Notes: generated from the letters alone by a model not told the origin. 64,000 nt of DNA from Gemmatimonadota bacterium (GCA_022827345.1 JAJDTB010000068.1:62001-126000); one strand, 5' to 3'. Positions 1 through 10,031 are shown, counted from the stretch's first letter. A program made the numbers and translations.

Positions 1-441
1 CGTCAGGGAATCGAGTCGGGCAACGCCACCTTCGAGACCGAAGTGCCGGAGTGGGAAAGCTGGGACGCCGCGCGCCACCCGGATTGCCGCATCGTCGCCG
101 AACTCGACGGCGAGGTCGCCGGATACGCTGGGCTCAGCCCGGTTTCGAGCCGGTGCGTGTACGGGGGGGTGTGCGAGGTCATGATCTACATTGCGGAGTC
201 GGCCCGGGGGAAAGGAGTGGGGGGCAAGCTGCTCCGGCACCTTGTGGCCGGGACCGAAGCCCTCGGCATCTGGACGCTGCAGGCGGGGATCTTTCCCGAA
301 AACAAGGCCTCGATCAGGATCTTCGGGAAGGCGGGCTTCAAGATCCTGGGAACGCATGAACGCCTGGGCCGTTTTCACGACGGTCGGTGGCGCGACGTGG
401 TGATGATGGAGCGGCGGAGCGAAGTCGTCGGGGTGGACTGA
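1..441 (+). CDS. GNAT N-acetyltransferase, phosphinothricin acetyltransferase-like (5' end cut off)
   Basis: The reading frame is open from base 1, so the gene starts outside the window; 146 codons remain. The first visible residues, RQGIESGNATFETEVPEW, match the early part of Pat/Bar-type acetyltransferases, which transfer acetyl from acetyl-CoA to an amino group of a small molecule. The acetyl-CoA-binding stretch is visible as ARGKGVGGKLLRHLV (Q/R-x-x-G-x-G/A type), followed by FPENKASIRIFGKAGF, the usual final strand and helix. The protein ends at 441 with no obvious terminator before the convergent aldolase gene. The substrate cannot be told from sequence; methionine sulfone or sulfoximine and similar small amines are typical of the family. 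Confidence 0.85.
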   Translation, partial: RQGIESGNATFETEVPEWESWDAARHPDCRIVAELDGEVAGYAGLSPVSSRCVYGGVCEVMIYIAESARGKGVGGKLLRHLVAGTEALGIWTLQAGIFPENKASIRIFGKAGFKILGTHERLGRFHDGRWRDVVMMERRSEVVGVD

Positions 442-507
442 AGGCCACCCCTGACGGGCATCAATCGGGGGCTACACAGCGCCCGGCCGAGTGCCGCCGA
501 TCCCGGG

Positions 508-1560
508 CTACGCCACCTCGATCGACTCGTCGAGGAACACGTCCTGGATCAGGTTCAGCAGCTTGACTCCTTCGGCCATCGGACGCTGGAACGCCTTGCG
601 CCCCGAAATCAGCCCCATCCCCCCGGCCCGCTTGTTGATCACCGCCGTGCGCGCCGCCTGCGCGAAGTCGTCTGCCCCGCTGGACCCTCCTGAATTGATC
701 AGCCCTACCCGGCCCATGTAGCAGTTGGCCACCTGGTAGCGCGTCAGCTCGATCGGGTGATCGCCGGGGACCAGCTCCGAATACACCTTGTCGTGCGTGC
801 GGCCGAAGCCGACCGCCGTGTAACCGTGGTTGTTGGTGGCCTGCTTCTGCTTGACGATGTCGGCCTCGATGGTGACGCCGAGGTGGTTGGCCTGCCCGGT
901 GAGGTCGGCGGCGGCGTGGTAGTTGACCCCGCCGGTGTTGAAGGCGGACTGCCGCAGGTAGCACCACAGCACAGTGACCATGCCCAGCTCGTGCGCCATC
1001 TGGAAGGCTTCCGAGGTCTCCTGGAGCTGGCGCATCCCCTGGTCGGAGCCGAAGTAGATCGTCGAGCCCACTGCGACCGCTCCCAGCTCCCACGCCTGCT
1101 GGACGCTCGCGAACATGACCTGGTCGTAGCGGTTGGGGTAGGTGAGCAGCTCGTTGTGGTTGAGCTTGACCAGGAAGGGGATCCGGTGCGCGTACCTGCG
1201 CGAGACCGAGCCTAGGACGCCAAGGGTGGACGCGACCGCGTTGCAGCCGCCCTCGATCGCCAGCTCGACGATGTTGCCCGGGTCGAAGAAGGGCGGATTG
1301 GGCGCGAACGAAGCCCCGGCCGAGTGCTCGATGCCCTGGTCGACCGGCAGGATCGAGACGTACCCGGTCCCGGCCAGCCGTCCATGGCCGAGTATCTGGT
1401 TCATGCTGCGCATCACCTGCGGGTTGCGGTCCGTCTGCGCGACGACCCGGTCCACGAAATCGGGTCCGGGAAGGTGGAGCTGGTCCCTGGGGAAGCCCCT
1501 GGCCCGGTAGGTGAGGAGGTCTTCGGCTTCGGCGCCCAGAAGGTCTTCGATTCGGCTCAC
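508..1560 (-). CDS. fbaB: Class I fructose-bisphosphate aldolase (FbaB/DhnA type)
   Basis: This 350-residue protein aligns along its whole length with E. coli FbaB, including the motifs [34 protein letters not shown] and [13 protein letters not shown]. The Schiff-base lysine sits in EADIVKQK at residue 237, the same number as in the E. coli enzyme. It cleaves fructose 1,6-bisphosphate to dihydroxyacetone phosphate and glyceraldehyde 3-phosphate, and works in gluconeogenesis and glycolysis in the cytoplasm. The start is a GTG with no clear Shine-Dalgarno; it was chosen because the N-terminus ([16 protein letters not shown]) matches the family start. It stands alone, convergent with the upstream acetyltransferase. 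Confidence 0.95.
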   Translation of the reverse strand: MSRIEDLLGAEAEDLLTYRARGFPRDQLHLPGPDFVDRVVAQTDRNPQVMRSMNQILGHGRLAGTGYVSILPVDQGIEHSAGASFAPNPPFFDPGNIVELAIEGGCNAVASTLGVLGSVSRRYAHRIPFLVKLNHNELLTYPNRYDQVMFASVQQAWELGAVAVGSTIYFGSDQGMRQLQETSEAFQMAHELGMVTVLWCYLRQSAFNTGGVNYHAAADLTGQANHLGVTIEADIVKQKQATNNHGYTAVGFGRTHDKVYSELVPGDHPIELTRYQVANCYMGRVGLINSGGSSGADDFAQAARTAVINKRAGGMGLISGRKAFQRPMAEGVKLLNLIQDVFLDESIEVA

Positions 1561-1620
1561 TTGGCGGTGCTCGGGTTCGGGTTATTGCCTGGCGTGCTCA
1601 TTCGATCAATCGACTGCGAC

Positions 1621-1626
1621 ACTATA
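1621..1626 (-). promoter_or_regulatory. Possible -10 box for fbaB
   Basis: On the minus strand the hexamer TATAGT lies 60 nt upstream of the fbaB GTG, in a short AT-rich patch between the end of the BNR-repeat gene and fbaB. No good -35 hexamer is seen at 16-18 nt, so this is a weak call. Confidence 0.3.
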
Positions 1627-1633
1627 ACACGGA

Positions 1634-4600
1634 TCAAGATACGGGACGTCCCCGCGGACGCACGCTGATCGGCTGGACTCCGCTCTCGGTGAGGAAGTCG
1701 TTGAACGCGCCGACCGCCTGCAGCAGCTGTCCCAGCGTGTTCTCGTGGGCCGCCCATTCCTCCTGTAGATCGGTCCAGCGTTCGCGGGCACCGGCTGTCA
1801 GCGGGGGCTCCGTTCCGTCGACGGAGCCGATCAGCGCCAGGATCTGGGCGTCCAGCTTGTTGCGGAAATTGATCACGTCCTGGAAGGTCTGCTGCCGGCG
1901 CTGGATCAGCTCCTCCTCCCACTCCGTGATCCGGCTGGTCAGCGATTCGCCGGAGGCGCGGATCGAGTCGGCGAGGGGGTGCTCCTCCGTGCGCTCGACG
2001 ATCGCGTCGACCTGGTCCGACACGCCGGCCAGCTCGTTGACCGCGCCGTAGAGGTCGCGGATGACCTGCTGCGCGTCGGCGACGAAGCGTTCCTGGGTCC
2101 GGTACTGGCCTTGTGTCGCGTTCCAGCGGGGATCGGGCGAGACTGTGAAGGTTGCCGTGCGGCTCTCCTCGCCGTGCGTGAGCCGGACCTGGTAGTCGCC
2201 CGGCGCCGCCACTCGGCCCTGGAGGCTGCCGAAGTTCCGGTATCCGTCGACGCCCGGGATCGCGTCGTGGCGATAGTCCCAGGCCAGCCGGTTCAGGCCG
2301 GCTTCCGGGGTGGGCAGCGACGTGTAGTCTTCGTTGCCGGCCGCCTCGGGGTCCGTGGCGAAGGTGCGAATCGCGGTTCCGTCGGCGCGCAGGATCTCGA
2401 CGGTGACCAGCGAGTCCGGCGCTTCCGCGAACGAGAAGAAGATCTGCGCGCCGCCCGGCGGATTGGCCCCCGGCGTGCCCGCCGCGCCCCCGCCTCCGAA
2501 TCCGCCTCCGAACGAGGCCATGACCGCCTCGCGCGGGGTGAACAGGTGCATGTCGGCGGTGGTTGCCTCCTCGGTCAACTGCTGCACCGGGGACAGGTCG
2601 TCGAGGATCCAGAAGCCGCGGCCCTGGGTGGACGCGACGAGGTCGTTGTTGCGGAAGGTGAGGTCGGTGATGGGGACGATGGGCAGGTCGAGCTGCCACT
2701 TCTCCCAGCCGTCTCCGGCGTCGCGCGACAGGAAGAGCCCCATCTCGGTGCCGGCGTACAGGAGACCCGGCGTGACCGGGTCCTCGCGCACCACGCGCAC
2801 CCAGTGTTCGGCGTCGATGCCGGCGGCCGTGCTCTCCCAGCTCGCGCCATGGTCGCGCGTGCGGAAGATCATCGGCGTGAAGTCGTTGAACTTGTACGCC
2901 GACGCGACCACGTAGGCGGTGGCCGGGTCGTGGGGCGAGACGTCGATCGAGTTGATCATCGCGCGGTCGACGTCGGGCGGGGTGACGTTGGTCCAGGTGG
3001 CGCCGCCATCGCGGGTGATGTGAACCAGACCGTCGTCGGTGCCCACCCAGAGCGTGCCGGGCTCGTGGGGGGACTCGACCAGAGACATGATGGTGTTGTA
3101 GTTCTCGCCTCCGGCGCCCTCGTTGGTGATGGGGGTGCCGCCCGCGCCCTGCTTGTCCTCTTCGTCGCGGGTCAGGTCGGGCGAAATGGCCTCCCAGCTC
3201 TGGCCGCGGTCGCGGGTCGCGAACACCACGTTGCCGGCGTGATAGATGGTGGCAGGGTCGTGCGGCGACGCCACGATCGGGGCGTTCCAGTTGAAGCGGT
3301 AGCGCTGTTCACCGGCGTAGGTGCCGAGGCCGAGGAAGGGGTAGGCCATGATCGGCTTGGCGACGCCGGTCGTGCGATTCCAGCGGTCGATCAGCCCCTG
3401 ATAGCAGCCGCCGAACACGTCCTCGGGGTCGTTCTCGTCGAAAGCGAGAAAGGCGCTCTCGCACCCTGCCACCGAGTAGAAGTCTCCCCAGCCGATCCCG
3501 CCGAGCGAGGCGGACGGAATGCCGATCGCCGAGTTGTCCTGCTGGCCGCCGTAGACGTGGTACGGGAACTGGTTGTCCGTGATCACGCGGTAGAACTGCG
3601 CCGTGGGCTGGTTGCGCTGGGTGGACCAGCTGTCGCCCCCGTTGAAGCTCACGTTCGCGCCCCCGTCGTTGGAGTTGATCATGTTGTCGGCGTCGGCGGG
3701 GTTGATCCAGAGGTTGTGGTTGTCGCCGTGCGGCACAGAGACCGGGGTGAAGGTGCGGCCGCCGTCGATCGACTTGAGGAACGGCGCGTTCATGACGTAC
3801 ACCGTCTCTTCGTCCTGCGGGTCGGCGAAGATCTTCATGTAGTACCAGGAACGCGTGTGGGTAATCCGATCCGCGTTCACCTGCTCCCATGAGGCCCCCG
3901 CGTCGTCGGATCGGTAGACGCCGCCCTGGTCCGGCTCCGCCTCGACGACCGCGAAGAGCCGGTCCGGATTGGCGCGCGACACGTCGACGCCGATTTTGCC
4001 GACCAGCTCCGGCAGTCCCCCGTTGATCTGCTCCCAGGTGTCGCCGCTGTCCGTCGACTTCCAGAGGCCGCTCCCATCGCCGCCGGACTCCACCACCCAG
4101 GGGCGCCGGAGGTGATCCCAGAAGGAGGCGTAGAGGATGCGCGGATTGGTCATGTCCATGGCCAGATCGGCCGCGCCGGCGCGGGGGGAGACGTACAGCA
4201 CCTTCTCCCAGTTGCGGCCGCCGTCCATGGTGCGATAGACGCCCCGGTCCTCCGTCTCCCCGTAGGGCGCTCCCTGGGCGGCGACGTAGACGATGTCCGG
4301 GTCGCGGGGGTGGATCCGGATGCGGGAGATGGCGCGCGTGCCCGCGAGTCCCATGTGCGTCCAGGTGCGTCCCGCGTCGGTCGAGAGGTAGACGCCGTCT
4401 CCGTGCGAGGTGGTGACGCCGCGCACCGCGTGCTCGCCCATGCCGGCCCACACCACGTTCGCGTCCGACTCGGCCACAGCGACCGCGCCCACCGAGCCGG
4501 TCCCGAAGTAGCCGTCGCTTACGTTGGTCCACGTGATGCCGGCGTCGGTGGTCTTCCACACGCCGCCCCCGGTCGCGCCGAAGTAGTAGGTCTGGTCGTC

Positions 4601-4798
4601 GCCCACGACCCCCGTCGATGTAACCGAGCGGCCGCCGCGGGTGGGGCCGATGTTCCGCCAGGTCATGGCCTGGGTGAAGCGGCCGAGCGTGGTGGTGTCG
4701 GGGGGTTGGGCGGTGGAGGGGAAGGGGATTGCGAGGAAGATGGCGGCTGCGAAGCACAGAGAGGGTGCCACCGGGACGGGGAGACGGGCGGATTGCAT
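1634..4798 (-). CDS. Secreted BNR/sortilin-type beta-propeller protein (glycosyl-hydrolase-like)
   Basis: The 1054-residue protein starts with a signal peptide (MQSARLPVPVAPSLCFAAAI, cleaved near PSTAQ). It then carries at least nine BNR/Asp-box repeats of the S-x-D-x-G-x-T-W kind, such as TTDAGITWTNV, STDAGRTWTHM, TMDGGRNWEKV, STDSGDTWEQI and TRDRGQSWEAI. These build VPS10/sortilin-like propellers. A glycine-rich linker (FGGGFGGGGAAG) leads to an Ig-like region, and the C-terminal ~150 residues are helical. Proteins of this kind are often labelled sialidase-like or glycosyl hydrolase, but no catalytic residues of a sialidase can be identified, so a binding role is equally likely. An ATG at 4798 was chosen because it gives the signal peptide; the frame is open further upstream. 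Confidence 0.8.
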   Translation of the reverse strand: MQSARLPVPVAPSLCFAAAIFLAIPFPSTAQPPDTTTLGRFTQAMTWRNIGPTRGGRSVTSTGVVGDDQTYYFGATGGGVWKTTDAGITWTNVSDGYFGTGSVGAVAVAESDANVVWAGMGEHAVRGVTTSHGDGVYLSTDAGRTWTHMGLAGTRAISRIRIHPRDPDIVYVAAQGAPYGETEDRGVYRTMDGGRNWEKVLYVSPRAGAADLAMDMTNPRILYASFWDHLRRPWVVESGGDGSGLWKSTDSGDTWEQINGGLPELVGKIGVDVSRANPDRLFAVVEAEPDQGGVYRSDDAGASWEQVNADRITHTRSWYYMKIFADPQDEETVYVMNAPFLKSIDGGRTFTPVSVPHGDNHNLWINPADADNMINSNDGGANVSFNGGDSWSTQRNQPTAQFYRVITDNQFPYHVYGGQQDNSAIGIPSASLGGIGWGDFYSVAGCESAFLAFDENDPEDVFGGCYQGLIDRWNRTTGVAKPIMAYPFLGLGTYAGEQRYRFNWNAPIVASPHDPATIYHAGNVVFATRDRGQSWEAISPDLTRDEEDKQGAGGTPITNEGAGGENYNTIMSLVESPHEPGTLWVGTDDGLVHITRDGGATWTNVTPPDVDRAMINSIDVSPHDPATAYVVASAYKFNDFTPMIFRTRDHGASWESTAAGIDAEHWVRVVREDPVTPGLLYAGTEMGLFLSRDAGDGWEKWQLDLPIVPITDLTFRNNDLVASTQGRGFWILDDLSPVQQLTEEATTADMHLFTPREAVMASFGGGFGGGGAAGTPGANPPGGAQIFFSFAEAPDSLVTVEILRADGTAIRTFATDPEAAGNEDYTSLPTPEAGLNRLAWDYRHDAIPGVDGYRNFGSLQGRVAAPGDYQVRLTHGEESRTATFTVSPDPRWNATQGQYRTQERFVADAQQVIRDLYGAVNELAGVSDQVDAIVERTEEHPLADSIRASGESLTSRITEWEEELIQRRQQTFQDVINFRNKLDAQILALIGSVDGTEPPLTAGARERWTDLQEEWAAHENTLGQLLQAVGAFNDFLTESGVQPISVRPRGRPVS

Positions 4799-5060
4799 CG
4801 GGGTTCTCGGTATGGAGGGAACGGAGAGGCGATCCAACCTTAGCCGGGAACGGCTAGGTTGCCTAGTGTACTGTCCCGGAGATTCCTCGGCGATTCGAGC
4901 ACCGATGCACCCGCGCTGGACCGCTACGCTCGCCGAGGTCACCTGCGGCCGGCAAGCGACAATATTATTCGTGTCGGCCATCTGGCCAACTCGGCGTCCG
5001 CCAGCCAGCCAAAGGCCCGGAGGAACCGTCGGAGAGCACCCCAGACAAAGGCTGGGAGCC

Positions 5061-6275
5061 TTGCAGAGCTTTGCAGACAGGAGACTCACATCCGGGCTGG
5101 GCACCCGGTTTGTCGCCTCGGTGATCGCCGGCCCCGGCGCGATTGCCGTGTCATTCGCCCTGTGGTCGTGTGGAGACCCCGGTGAGCGTAACCCCGGCGC
5201 GGGCACGGAGGCCCCCGCGCGCGACTCTCTGTCGGCTGATCCGATATGGGCGGTCGGCAGCGCAGATGGCCCGGAGGCAGAGGTCTTCTCGCGAATCTCG
5301 GGCGCGCGACGGCTGCGCGACGGCAGTGTAGTCGCAGGCGTCGAAGGGTTCCACGAAATCAGGAAGTTCGGGCCGGACGGGGCGCATCTCTGGTCCGTCG
5401 GTCGCCGGGGCGCGGGCCCAGGCGAGTTCGCGCGGCTGCAGCTTCTGCAGGGCTGCTCGGAAGACAAGGTTGTCGCCTATGACCGCAGCAATTTCAGAGT
5501 CACGGAGTTCGGCCAGGACGGCGAGCGGTTGACGGTGTGGCAATTGCCTTCGGCAGCAACCGTACCGTACGAGGTGACCTGTGCTCCGGATGGCAGGATC
5601 ATCTACTTCGCGGCGGGTCAATTCCCGTCGGAGACCGGGATCTTCCGATGGCACGTGCCGATCTCATGGATTTCTCCCGGAATGCAGGGCGCCCGCCTGA
5701 TCCGGGACGACGTGCCGGGGCCGGAGCGCGTTCTCGATGACGACGGCTACTGGGATCGCCCGTGGTCCCGGAGACTGGTCCTTGGAGGAACCGATCGCGG
5801 CGTATGGATCGGAACAAGCGACGACCATATGCTGGAGCTGGTCGGGTGGGACGGGACGGTGCTGGATACGCTCGCGTGGTCGGGGAGAGACCGTACGGTC
5901 ACCCAGGCGGACATCGACCAGTTGCAGGACGAGTTTACGGCAGGGGATGACGAGGAGGAGAGGGCCCGGTTTCTCAGGGAGAGCTGGCCCGGCTACGAGA
6001 GAGTGCTGCCCTCCACGGTACCGGCGTATTCACACCTGCTGGTCCTGGCTGACGGCACGCTGTGGGTCGGGCAGTGGGACGGCATCATGTGGTTTCCACG
6101 GCTGCCGGGGCACCCCGGAAAACGCTGGGACGTCTTCGATGCTTCGGGAAAGCGGATCCGCCAGGTGACGATTCCGAGTCACATGCGTCTGCTCGATGCC
6201 GGAGCTGACTGGGTGCTTGTGGTGGTCCGGGACAGCCTGGGAGTCGAGGCGCTTGCGGTTTACGAAGTGTCGTAG
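5061..6275 (+). CDS. 6-bladed beta-propeller lipoprotein
   Basis: About 404 residues if translation starts at the TTG at 5061; the frame is open upstream, so the start is uncertain. This start gives a basic n-region, a hydrophobic segment and a lipobox-like cysteine (SFALWSCGDPG). The body has propeller-type repeats: EIRKFGPDGAHLWSVG, then a GRRGAGPGEF loop, then VTEFGQDGERL and YWDRPWSRRLVLGG. The G-x-G-P-G-E-F loop recurs in the lipoprotein at 35389-36648, so the two are paralogues. It is probably an outer-membrane-anchored or periplasmic protein of unknown ligand. It is divergent from the BNR-repeat gene. Confidence 0.7.
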   Translation: MQSFADRRLTSGLGTRFVASVIAGPGAIAVSFALWSCGDPGERNPGAGTEAPARDSLSADPIWAVGSADGPEAEVFSRISGARRLRDGSVVAGVEGFHEIRKFGPDGAHLWSVGRRGAGPGEFARLQLLQGCSEDKVVAYDRSNFRVTEFGQDGERLTVWQLPSAATVPYEVTCAPDGRIIYFAAGQFPSETGIFRWHVPISWISPGMQGARLIRDDVPGPERVLDDDGYWDRPWSRRLVLGGTDRGVWIGTSDDHMLELVGWDGTVLDTLAWSGRDRTVTQADIDQLQDEFTAGDDEEERARFLRESWPGYERVLPSTVPAYSHLLVLADGTLWVGQWDGIMWFPRLPGHPGKRWDVFDASGKRIRQVTIPSHMRLLDAGADWVLVVVRDSLGVEALAVYEVS

Positions 6276-6464
6276 GGATCGGCGATACGGCCCGACCGAC
6301 ATTCGTGACGTCCGAGTGGGCCTGCATCGTCACGCCGGCGCCGGACCCGGGCCCACTGAGCGTCGGGGACGTTGCCTGGCCGACCCCGCCGCCACAGTTT
6401 CGCTCTGAGGCGCGATTGAAGCCGGCCCGGCCGGCCTCTGAAGACCACGCATGGAGGAACCAGC

Positions 6465-8543
6465 ATGACCAGGAACGCAAAGCTCACCGGACTCCTCATG
6501 CTTGCCGGTGGTCTCGTCGGCGCGAGTTACGCCGCCGCTCCCCTGTCGGCCCAGACCGCCGGCGACCCGATCGTCCGGCTGTGGGCCTACCCCGACGCAC
6601 TCGAGATGCGCGTCGGGGACGAGGTGCGGGTGACGATCGCGGCGTACACGCGCTCGGGGGCACGGGTGGAGAACCCGGTGGTGCGGCTGGTGGGGCCGCG
6701 GGCTGCGATGAGGGTGCGGCAGGGGGTGGTCACCGCGCTGGCGGCGGGGGACTACGAGCTGATCGCGACGCTGGTGCGGGAGGGTGGGGATCCCGCAGGC
6801 GAGCCTGTGACCATGAGGGTGCCGGTCAGCATCGGCTGGCCAGCCGTCGACAGGGTGGTCGTCTCTCCCACCACCGACCATCGGTTGCTCGTGGGGACCA
6901 CCTTGCGGATGCGCGCGCGCGCCGAGCACGCCGACGGTTCCGCCCGGAGCGAACCCGAGGTGACGTGGCGCAGCGGCGCACCCGACATCGCGGCCGTTGA
7001 CCGCTTCGGGCGCGTGACGGCCGTGGCCCCCGGTACGGCTGCCATCACCGCGACGGTCGACGGCGTGGACGGAACGCTCACCGTGCGGGCCGATCCATTC
7101 ACGGGCGAGACGATCGCGATCACCGGCGGTGGGACGCGGGCGCGCACTGGCGACGTCATCGACTTCAGCGCGGAGGTGCGCGGCGCCGGCGGCGACCTTC
7201 TGGGCGGCGTTCCCGTCGAGTGGTCCCACATCTGGGAGGAGCCCGAGGGAGTCATCGCGCCACCCGCTCCGGCCCAGATGTCCGGCGGCCGTTTCGTCGC
7301 GGATGTCCCCGGCGTCTACACCGTGATCGCCGACGCGGGGCCGCTTTCCGCGCGCACCTCGTTCCGGGTCGTCGCCCGCGATGTCGTCCAGAAGCTCGAG
7401 ATCCAGGGGCAGGGGAGGGAGCAGCGGGTTCGCACCACCGATTTCTGGGTCTTCGAGGGGCGCGACGGGCGGGACTACGCGCTCACCGGGGCCAAGCGGT
7501 CCGACGGATACGGATTCGTGTGGGATGTGACCGAGCCGGGGAACATCTTCAAGACCGACTCGATCCAGGTGGATGCGCGGTCGATCAACGACATGAAGGT
7601 GTCGCCCGATGCGCGCTACGCCACCATGACCCGCGAGGGGGCGTCGAACCGGCGCAACGGGGTGGTGATCCTCGACCTCACCGACCCCGCGCATCCCGTG
7701 ATCGCCTCCGAGGTGACGGACCACGGGCTGACGGGCGGGGTGCACAACGCCTTTCCCACGCCCGAGTACGTCTACGCGCTGGCGGGCGGCGACAAGTACG
7801 TGATCCTGGACATCAGCGACCTGTACAACCCGCGCCTGGTCGGCGAATACAACCACCCCGACAGCCGTCTGCACGACGTGTGGGTGCTCGACGGGCTCGC
7901 CTACTCGGCCGAGTGGGAGAACGGGCTGGTGGTCGTGGACGTGGGCGACGGGAGGTGGGGCGGCTCGCCCGAAAACCCGGTTCTGGTGAGCAGCTACCCG
8001 ATCCCGGGGGGTGCGACGCACGCGGTCTTCCCGTACATCTCGCAGTCGACGGGGAAGCACTACGTCTTCCTGGGCGACGAGATCATGAGCCGGCGGGGGC
8101 TGGCGTGGGAGGGTCCCGGGCAGGGGCGCGGGTCGTACCAGCTGCCGTACGATCCCGAGACCGGGATGAACGGGATTCCGCTCGCGACGCGGGGCTACAT
8201 CCAGATCGTGGATTTCTCCGACCCCGAGTCGCCGCGGATGGTGGCGCGCTACGAGGTCCCCGAGTACGGCACCCACAACATCTGGGTCGAGGACGACATC
8301 CTGTATCAGGCCTACTACGAGGGCGGCGTGCGCATGGTGGATGTGTCGGGCGAACTGATGGGCAACCTGTACACGCAGGGACGCGAGATCGCCGTCTTCA
8401 AGGCCTACGACCCGATTGGTTATGTTCCCAATTCGCCGATGGCCTGGAGCGCGATGCCCTTCAAGGGCCGCGTCTTCTTCTCGGACACGAATTCGGGGCT
8501 GTGGTCGGCGAGGCTGGTGCCCAGGAGCAGGCCGGTCAGCTGA
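6465..8543 (+). CDS. Secreted protein with bacterial Ig-like domain and LVIVD-type propeller repeats
   Basis: 692 residues with a signal peptide ending near APLSAQ. Residues about 130-225 form a BIG2-like Ig domain (TWRSGAPDIAAVDRFGRVTA, then GTAAITATV). The second half carries LVIVD-like repeats, seen as VVILDLTDPAHPVIASEV, YVILDISDLYNPRLVGEY, IQIVDFSDPESPRMVARY and GGVRMVDVSGE, which form a propeller. A strong Shine-Dalgarno (GGAGGAA) precedes the ATG by 6 nt. The role is likely extracellular or periplasmic binding; no enzyme motif is seen. The gene lies between a propeller lipoprotein gene and a small membrane-protein gene on the same strand. Confidence 0.8.
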   Translation: MTRNAKLTGLLMLAGGLVGASYAAAPLSAQTAGDPIVRLWAYPDALEMRVGDEVRVTIAAYTRSGARVENPVVRLVGPRAAMRVRQGVVTALAAGDYELIATLVREGGDPAGEPVTMRVPVSIGWPAVDRVVVSPTTDHRLLVGTTLRMRARAEHADGSARSEPEVTWRSGAPDIAAVDRFGRVTAVAPGTAAITATVDGVDGTLTVRADPFTGETIAITGGGTRARTGDVIDFSAEVRGAGGDLLGGVPVEWSHIWEEPEGVIAPPAPAQMSGGRFVADVPGVYTVIADAGPLSARTSFRVVARDVVQKLEIQGQGREQRVRTTDFWVFEGRDGRDYALTGAKRSDGYGFVWDVTEPGNIFKTDSIQVDARSINDMKVSPDARYATMTREGASNRRNGVVILDLTDPAHPVIASEVTDHGLTGGVHNAFPTPEYVYALAGGDKYVILDISDLYNPRLVGEYNHPDSRLHDVWVLDGLAYSAEWENGLVVVDVGDGRWGGSPENPVLVSSYPIPGGATHAVFPYISQSTGKHYVFLGDEIMSRRGLAWEGPGQGRGSYQLPYDPETGMNGIPLATRGYIQIVDFSDPESPRMVARYEVPEYGTHNIWVEDDILYQAYYEGGVRMVDVSGELMGNLYTQGREIAVFKAYDPIGYVPNSPMAWSAMPFKGRVFFSDTNSGLWSARLVPRSRPVS

Positions 8544-8592
8544 CGGCGGACGCTCCGCGGGCCGCGCGACAACTCACAACCGGAAACACGCC

Positions 8593-9111
8593 TTGGAGAC
8601 CTCCTACCTGATATGGATCGCGTCGGCCGCCGTGGTCGTGCTGGTCGTACTCTTTGTGGTCGTGGGACTGTTCTTCGGATGGGGAGAGCGGTGGTCCCGG
8701 CGCGGCAACATCGACATGTCGCTGGACGCGGGGGTTAGGCACCTGCTGGATGATTTCCTGACCGAGTTCTCCCGGCGGCTCGGGTGGAACAAGGATTCGA
8801 GCCGGCGGCTGCGCGCGGCTGGCGAAGAAGTGCTCCTGACCCTGGCCGAGCGGGACGGTCCGGAGGCGTCCGGGCTGCGGCGCCTGCGCGTTTCGGCGCG
8901 CCGCGACAAGGGAAGCGCCGTAGTTGAATTCCTGGCGTCGCCACAGGGGACGAACTTCGAGGAACAGCTCAAGCTTCTCGAGAAACACGCCGCGCCTGCC
9001 AGCGAGCAGGACCTTTCGTTGCGGCTGCTCCAGCACTACGCGTCCTCGGTGCGTCACCGGCACTACTACCTGAACGACCTGGTGACGGTGAAGGTGAAGG
9101 GGTCGCGGTAG
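8593..9111 (+). CDS. Membrane-anchored small protein with a degenerate GHKL-like soluble domain
   Basis: About 172 residues from a TTG at 8593; the start is uncertain. The N-terminal 30 residues form one strong membrane segment (AAVVVLVVLFVVVGLFF). The soluble part, LLDDFLTEFSRRLGWNKDSS then RRLRAAGEEVLLTLAE, resembles the N-box region of anti-sigma-factor-type GHKL domains, but the metal-binding Asn is absent and no G-box is seen. A catalytically dead or partner-binding fold is therefore more likely than a kinase. The gene ends 153 nt before the convergent membrane-protein gene, with a 39-bp dyad element between. Confidence 0.55.
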   Translation: METSYLIWIASAAVVVLVVLFVVVGLFFGWGERWSRRGNIDMSLDAGVRHLLDDFLTEFSRRLGWNKDSSRRLRAAGEEVLLTLAERDGPEASGLRRLRVSARRDKGSAVVEFLASPQGTNFEEQLKLLEKHAAPASEQDLSLRLLQHYASSVRHRHYYLNDLVTVKVKGSR

Positions 9112-9193
9112 GGGGCTGCTTGGCCCGTGGACTCCCGGTCGCTTTCGGCTCGCCAGGCGTCCGGGCCGGCCGCTTGGCAGGACTGGGCAGAAA

Positions 9194-9232
9194 TGTAAGG
9201 TTGACCTTACAAAGCGTAATGTCGCCTTTACG
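9194..9232 (+). repeat. 39-bp double-dyad element, copy 1
   Basis: Two 18-bp dyads, TGTAAGGTTGACCTTACA (a perfect 8-bp inverted repeat around TG) and CGTAATGTCGCCTTTACG, are separated by AAG. It lies between two convergent genes, 32 nt from the stop of the minus-strand membrane-protein gene and 82 nt after the plus-strand stop. It is strikingly AT-rich for this region. Five related copies occur in the window. Confidence 0.8.
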
Positions 9233-9264
9233 ATGAACTGTTGAGCAAGCTCCGTTCTGGAAAG

Positions 9265-9876
9265 CTAACTCCGTCCAGGTCCAATCCGGGGGACTTCGCC
9301 TCCCGGTTCCTCCTCGCGGGGGCCGAATCGGACGATCAGCCCGCCGACCACCGAACTCACGATCCAGAACATCAACGCGATGGTGAACAACTCGATGGCG
9401 CGAAACCCTGGGATAGCCGACCCGCCAATCAACAACCCGAACCACACGGCGAAGTTCTGAAGCTGGAAGTCGAGTTCGGCCCCCCGCTTCATGCTCTGCA
9501 CCGCTCTCACGATCAGATAAAGGACGGTGGCGCCGACCGCGGAGACTACGATCTGCCCGGGAAGCGAAGTGATAAAGCCCAGGGCCGTCCCCACCGCGCC
9601 GCTCGCTACGATCCAGGCGGCTGACGGCACCTTCGACTTCCTGACGGGCAGCCCGGTGTTCTCGTCGTCGACCGGCACCGACGGCACCGGCGCTGGTTCC
9701 TCGCCGACCACCTCGTCGATCGCGGCCTCGGTCGCCGCCGGGTCGATCCCCGCTTCGCTCGCAATGCGCCGGAGTTCCTCGACGGTCAGCGAGTCGCCGC
9801 TCGCGTCGATTTCGGCCGCCCGCTGAAGGATCAGCGTGACCTGCGAAGCGGATATGCGTGCCGGCTTGTCACTCAT
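9265..9876 (-). CDS. Small integral membrane protein with cytosolic N-terminal domain
   Basis: 203 residues. The first ~75 form a soluble helical domain (QVTLILQRAAEIDASG, LTVEELRRIASEAGID, PAATEAAIDEVVGE). This is followed by an acidic linker and about four membrane segments (WIVASGAVGTALGFI, IVVSAVGATVLYLIV, FAVWFGLLIGGSAI, LFTIALMFWIVSSVV). The start ATG at 9876 has a GGAG eight bases upstream. I do not recognise a characterised family. The N-terminal helical module resembles those attached to small stress-related membrane proteins, but that is only an impression. Confidence 0.7.
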   Translation of the reverse strand: MSDKPARISASQVTLILQRAAEIDASGDSLTVEELRRIASEAGIDPAATEAAIDEVVGEEPAPVPSVPVDDENTGLPVRKSKVPSAAWIVASGAVGTALGFITSLPGQIVVSAVGATVLYLIVRAVQSMKRGAELDFQLQNFAVWFGLLIGGSAIPGFRAIELFTIALMFWIVSSVVGGLIVRFGPREEEPGGEVPRIGPGRS

Positions 9877-10031
9877 TCGTCATCTCCGGAAGGCTGGCCG
9901 GTAAGGGCGGGAAGCTCAAACAATCCGGCCCCGCATGCAAGCCGTGCGGGAACCGCGGAACCGCCACGCACCGACCGAGTATCGATCGCAGCAGCCTGTC
10001 AGTGGAAGCGAGGAGCGTGGAGACCTAAGCA

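Noticed and set aside
6330-8276. A 648-codon open frame on the minus strand
   Set aside because: Antisense to the secreted LVIVD-repeat gene, which has a signal peptide, a Shine-Dalgarno and clear repeats.
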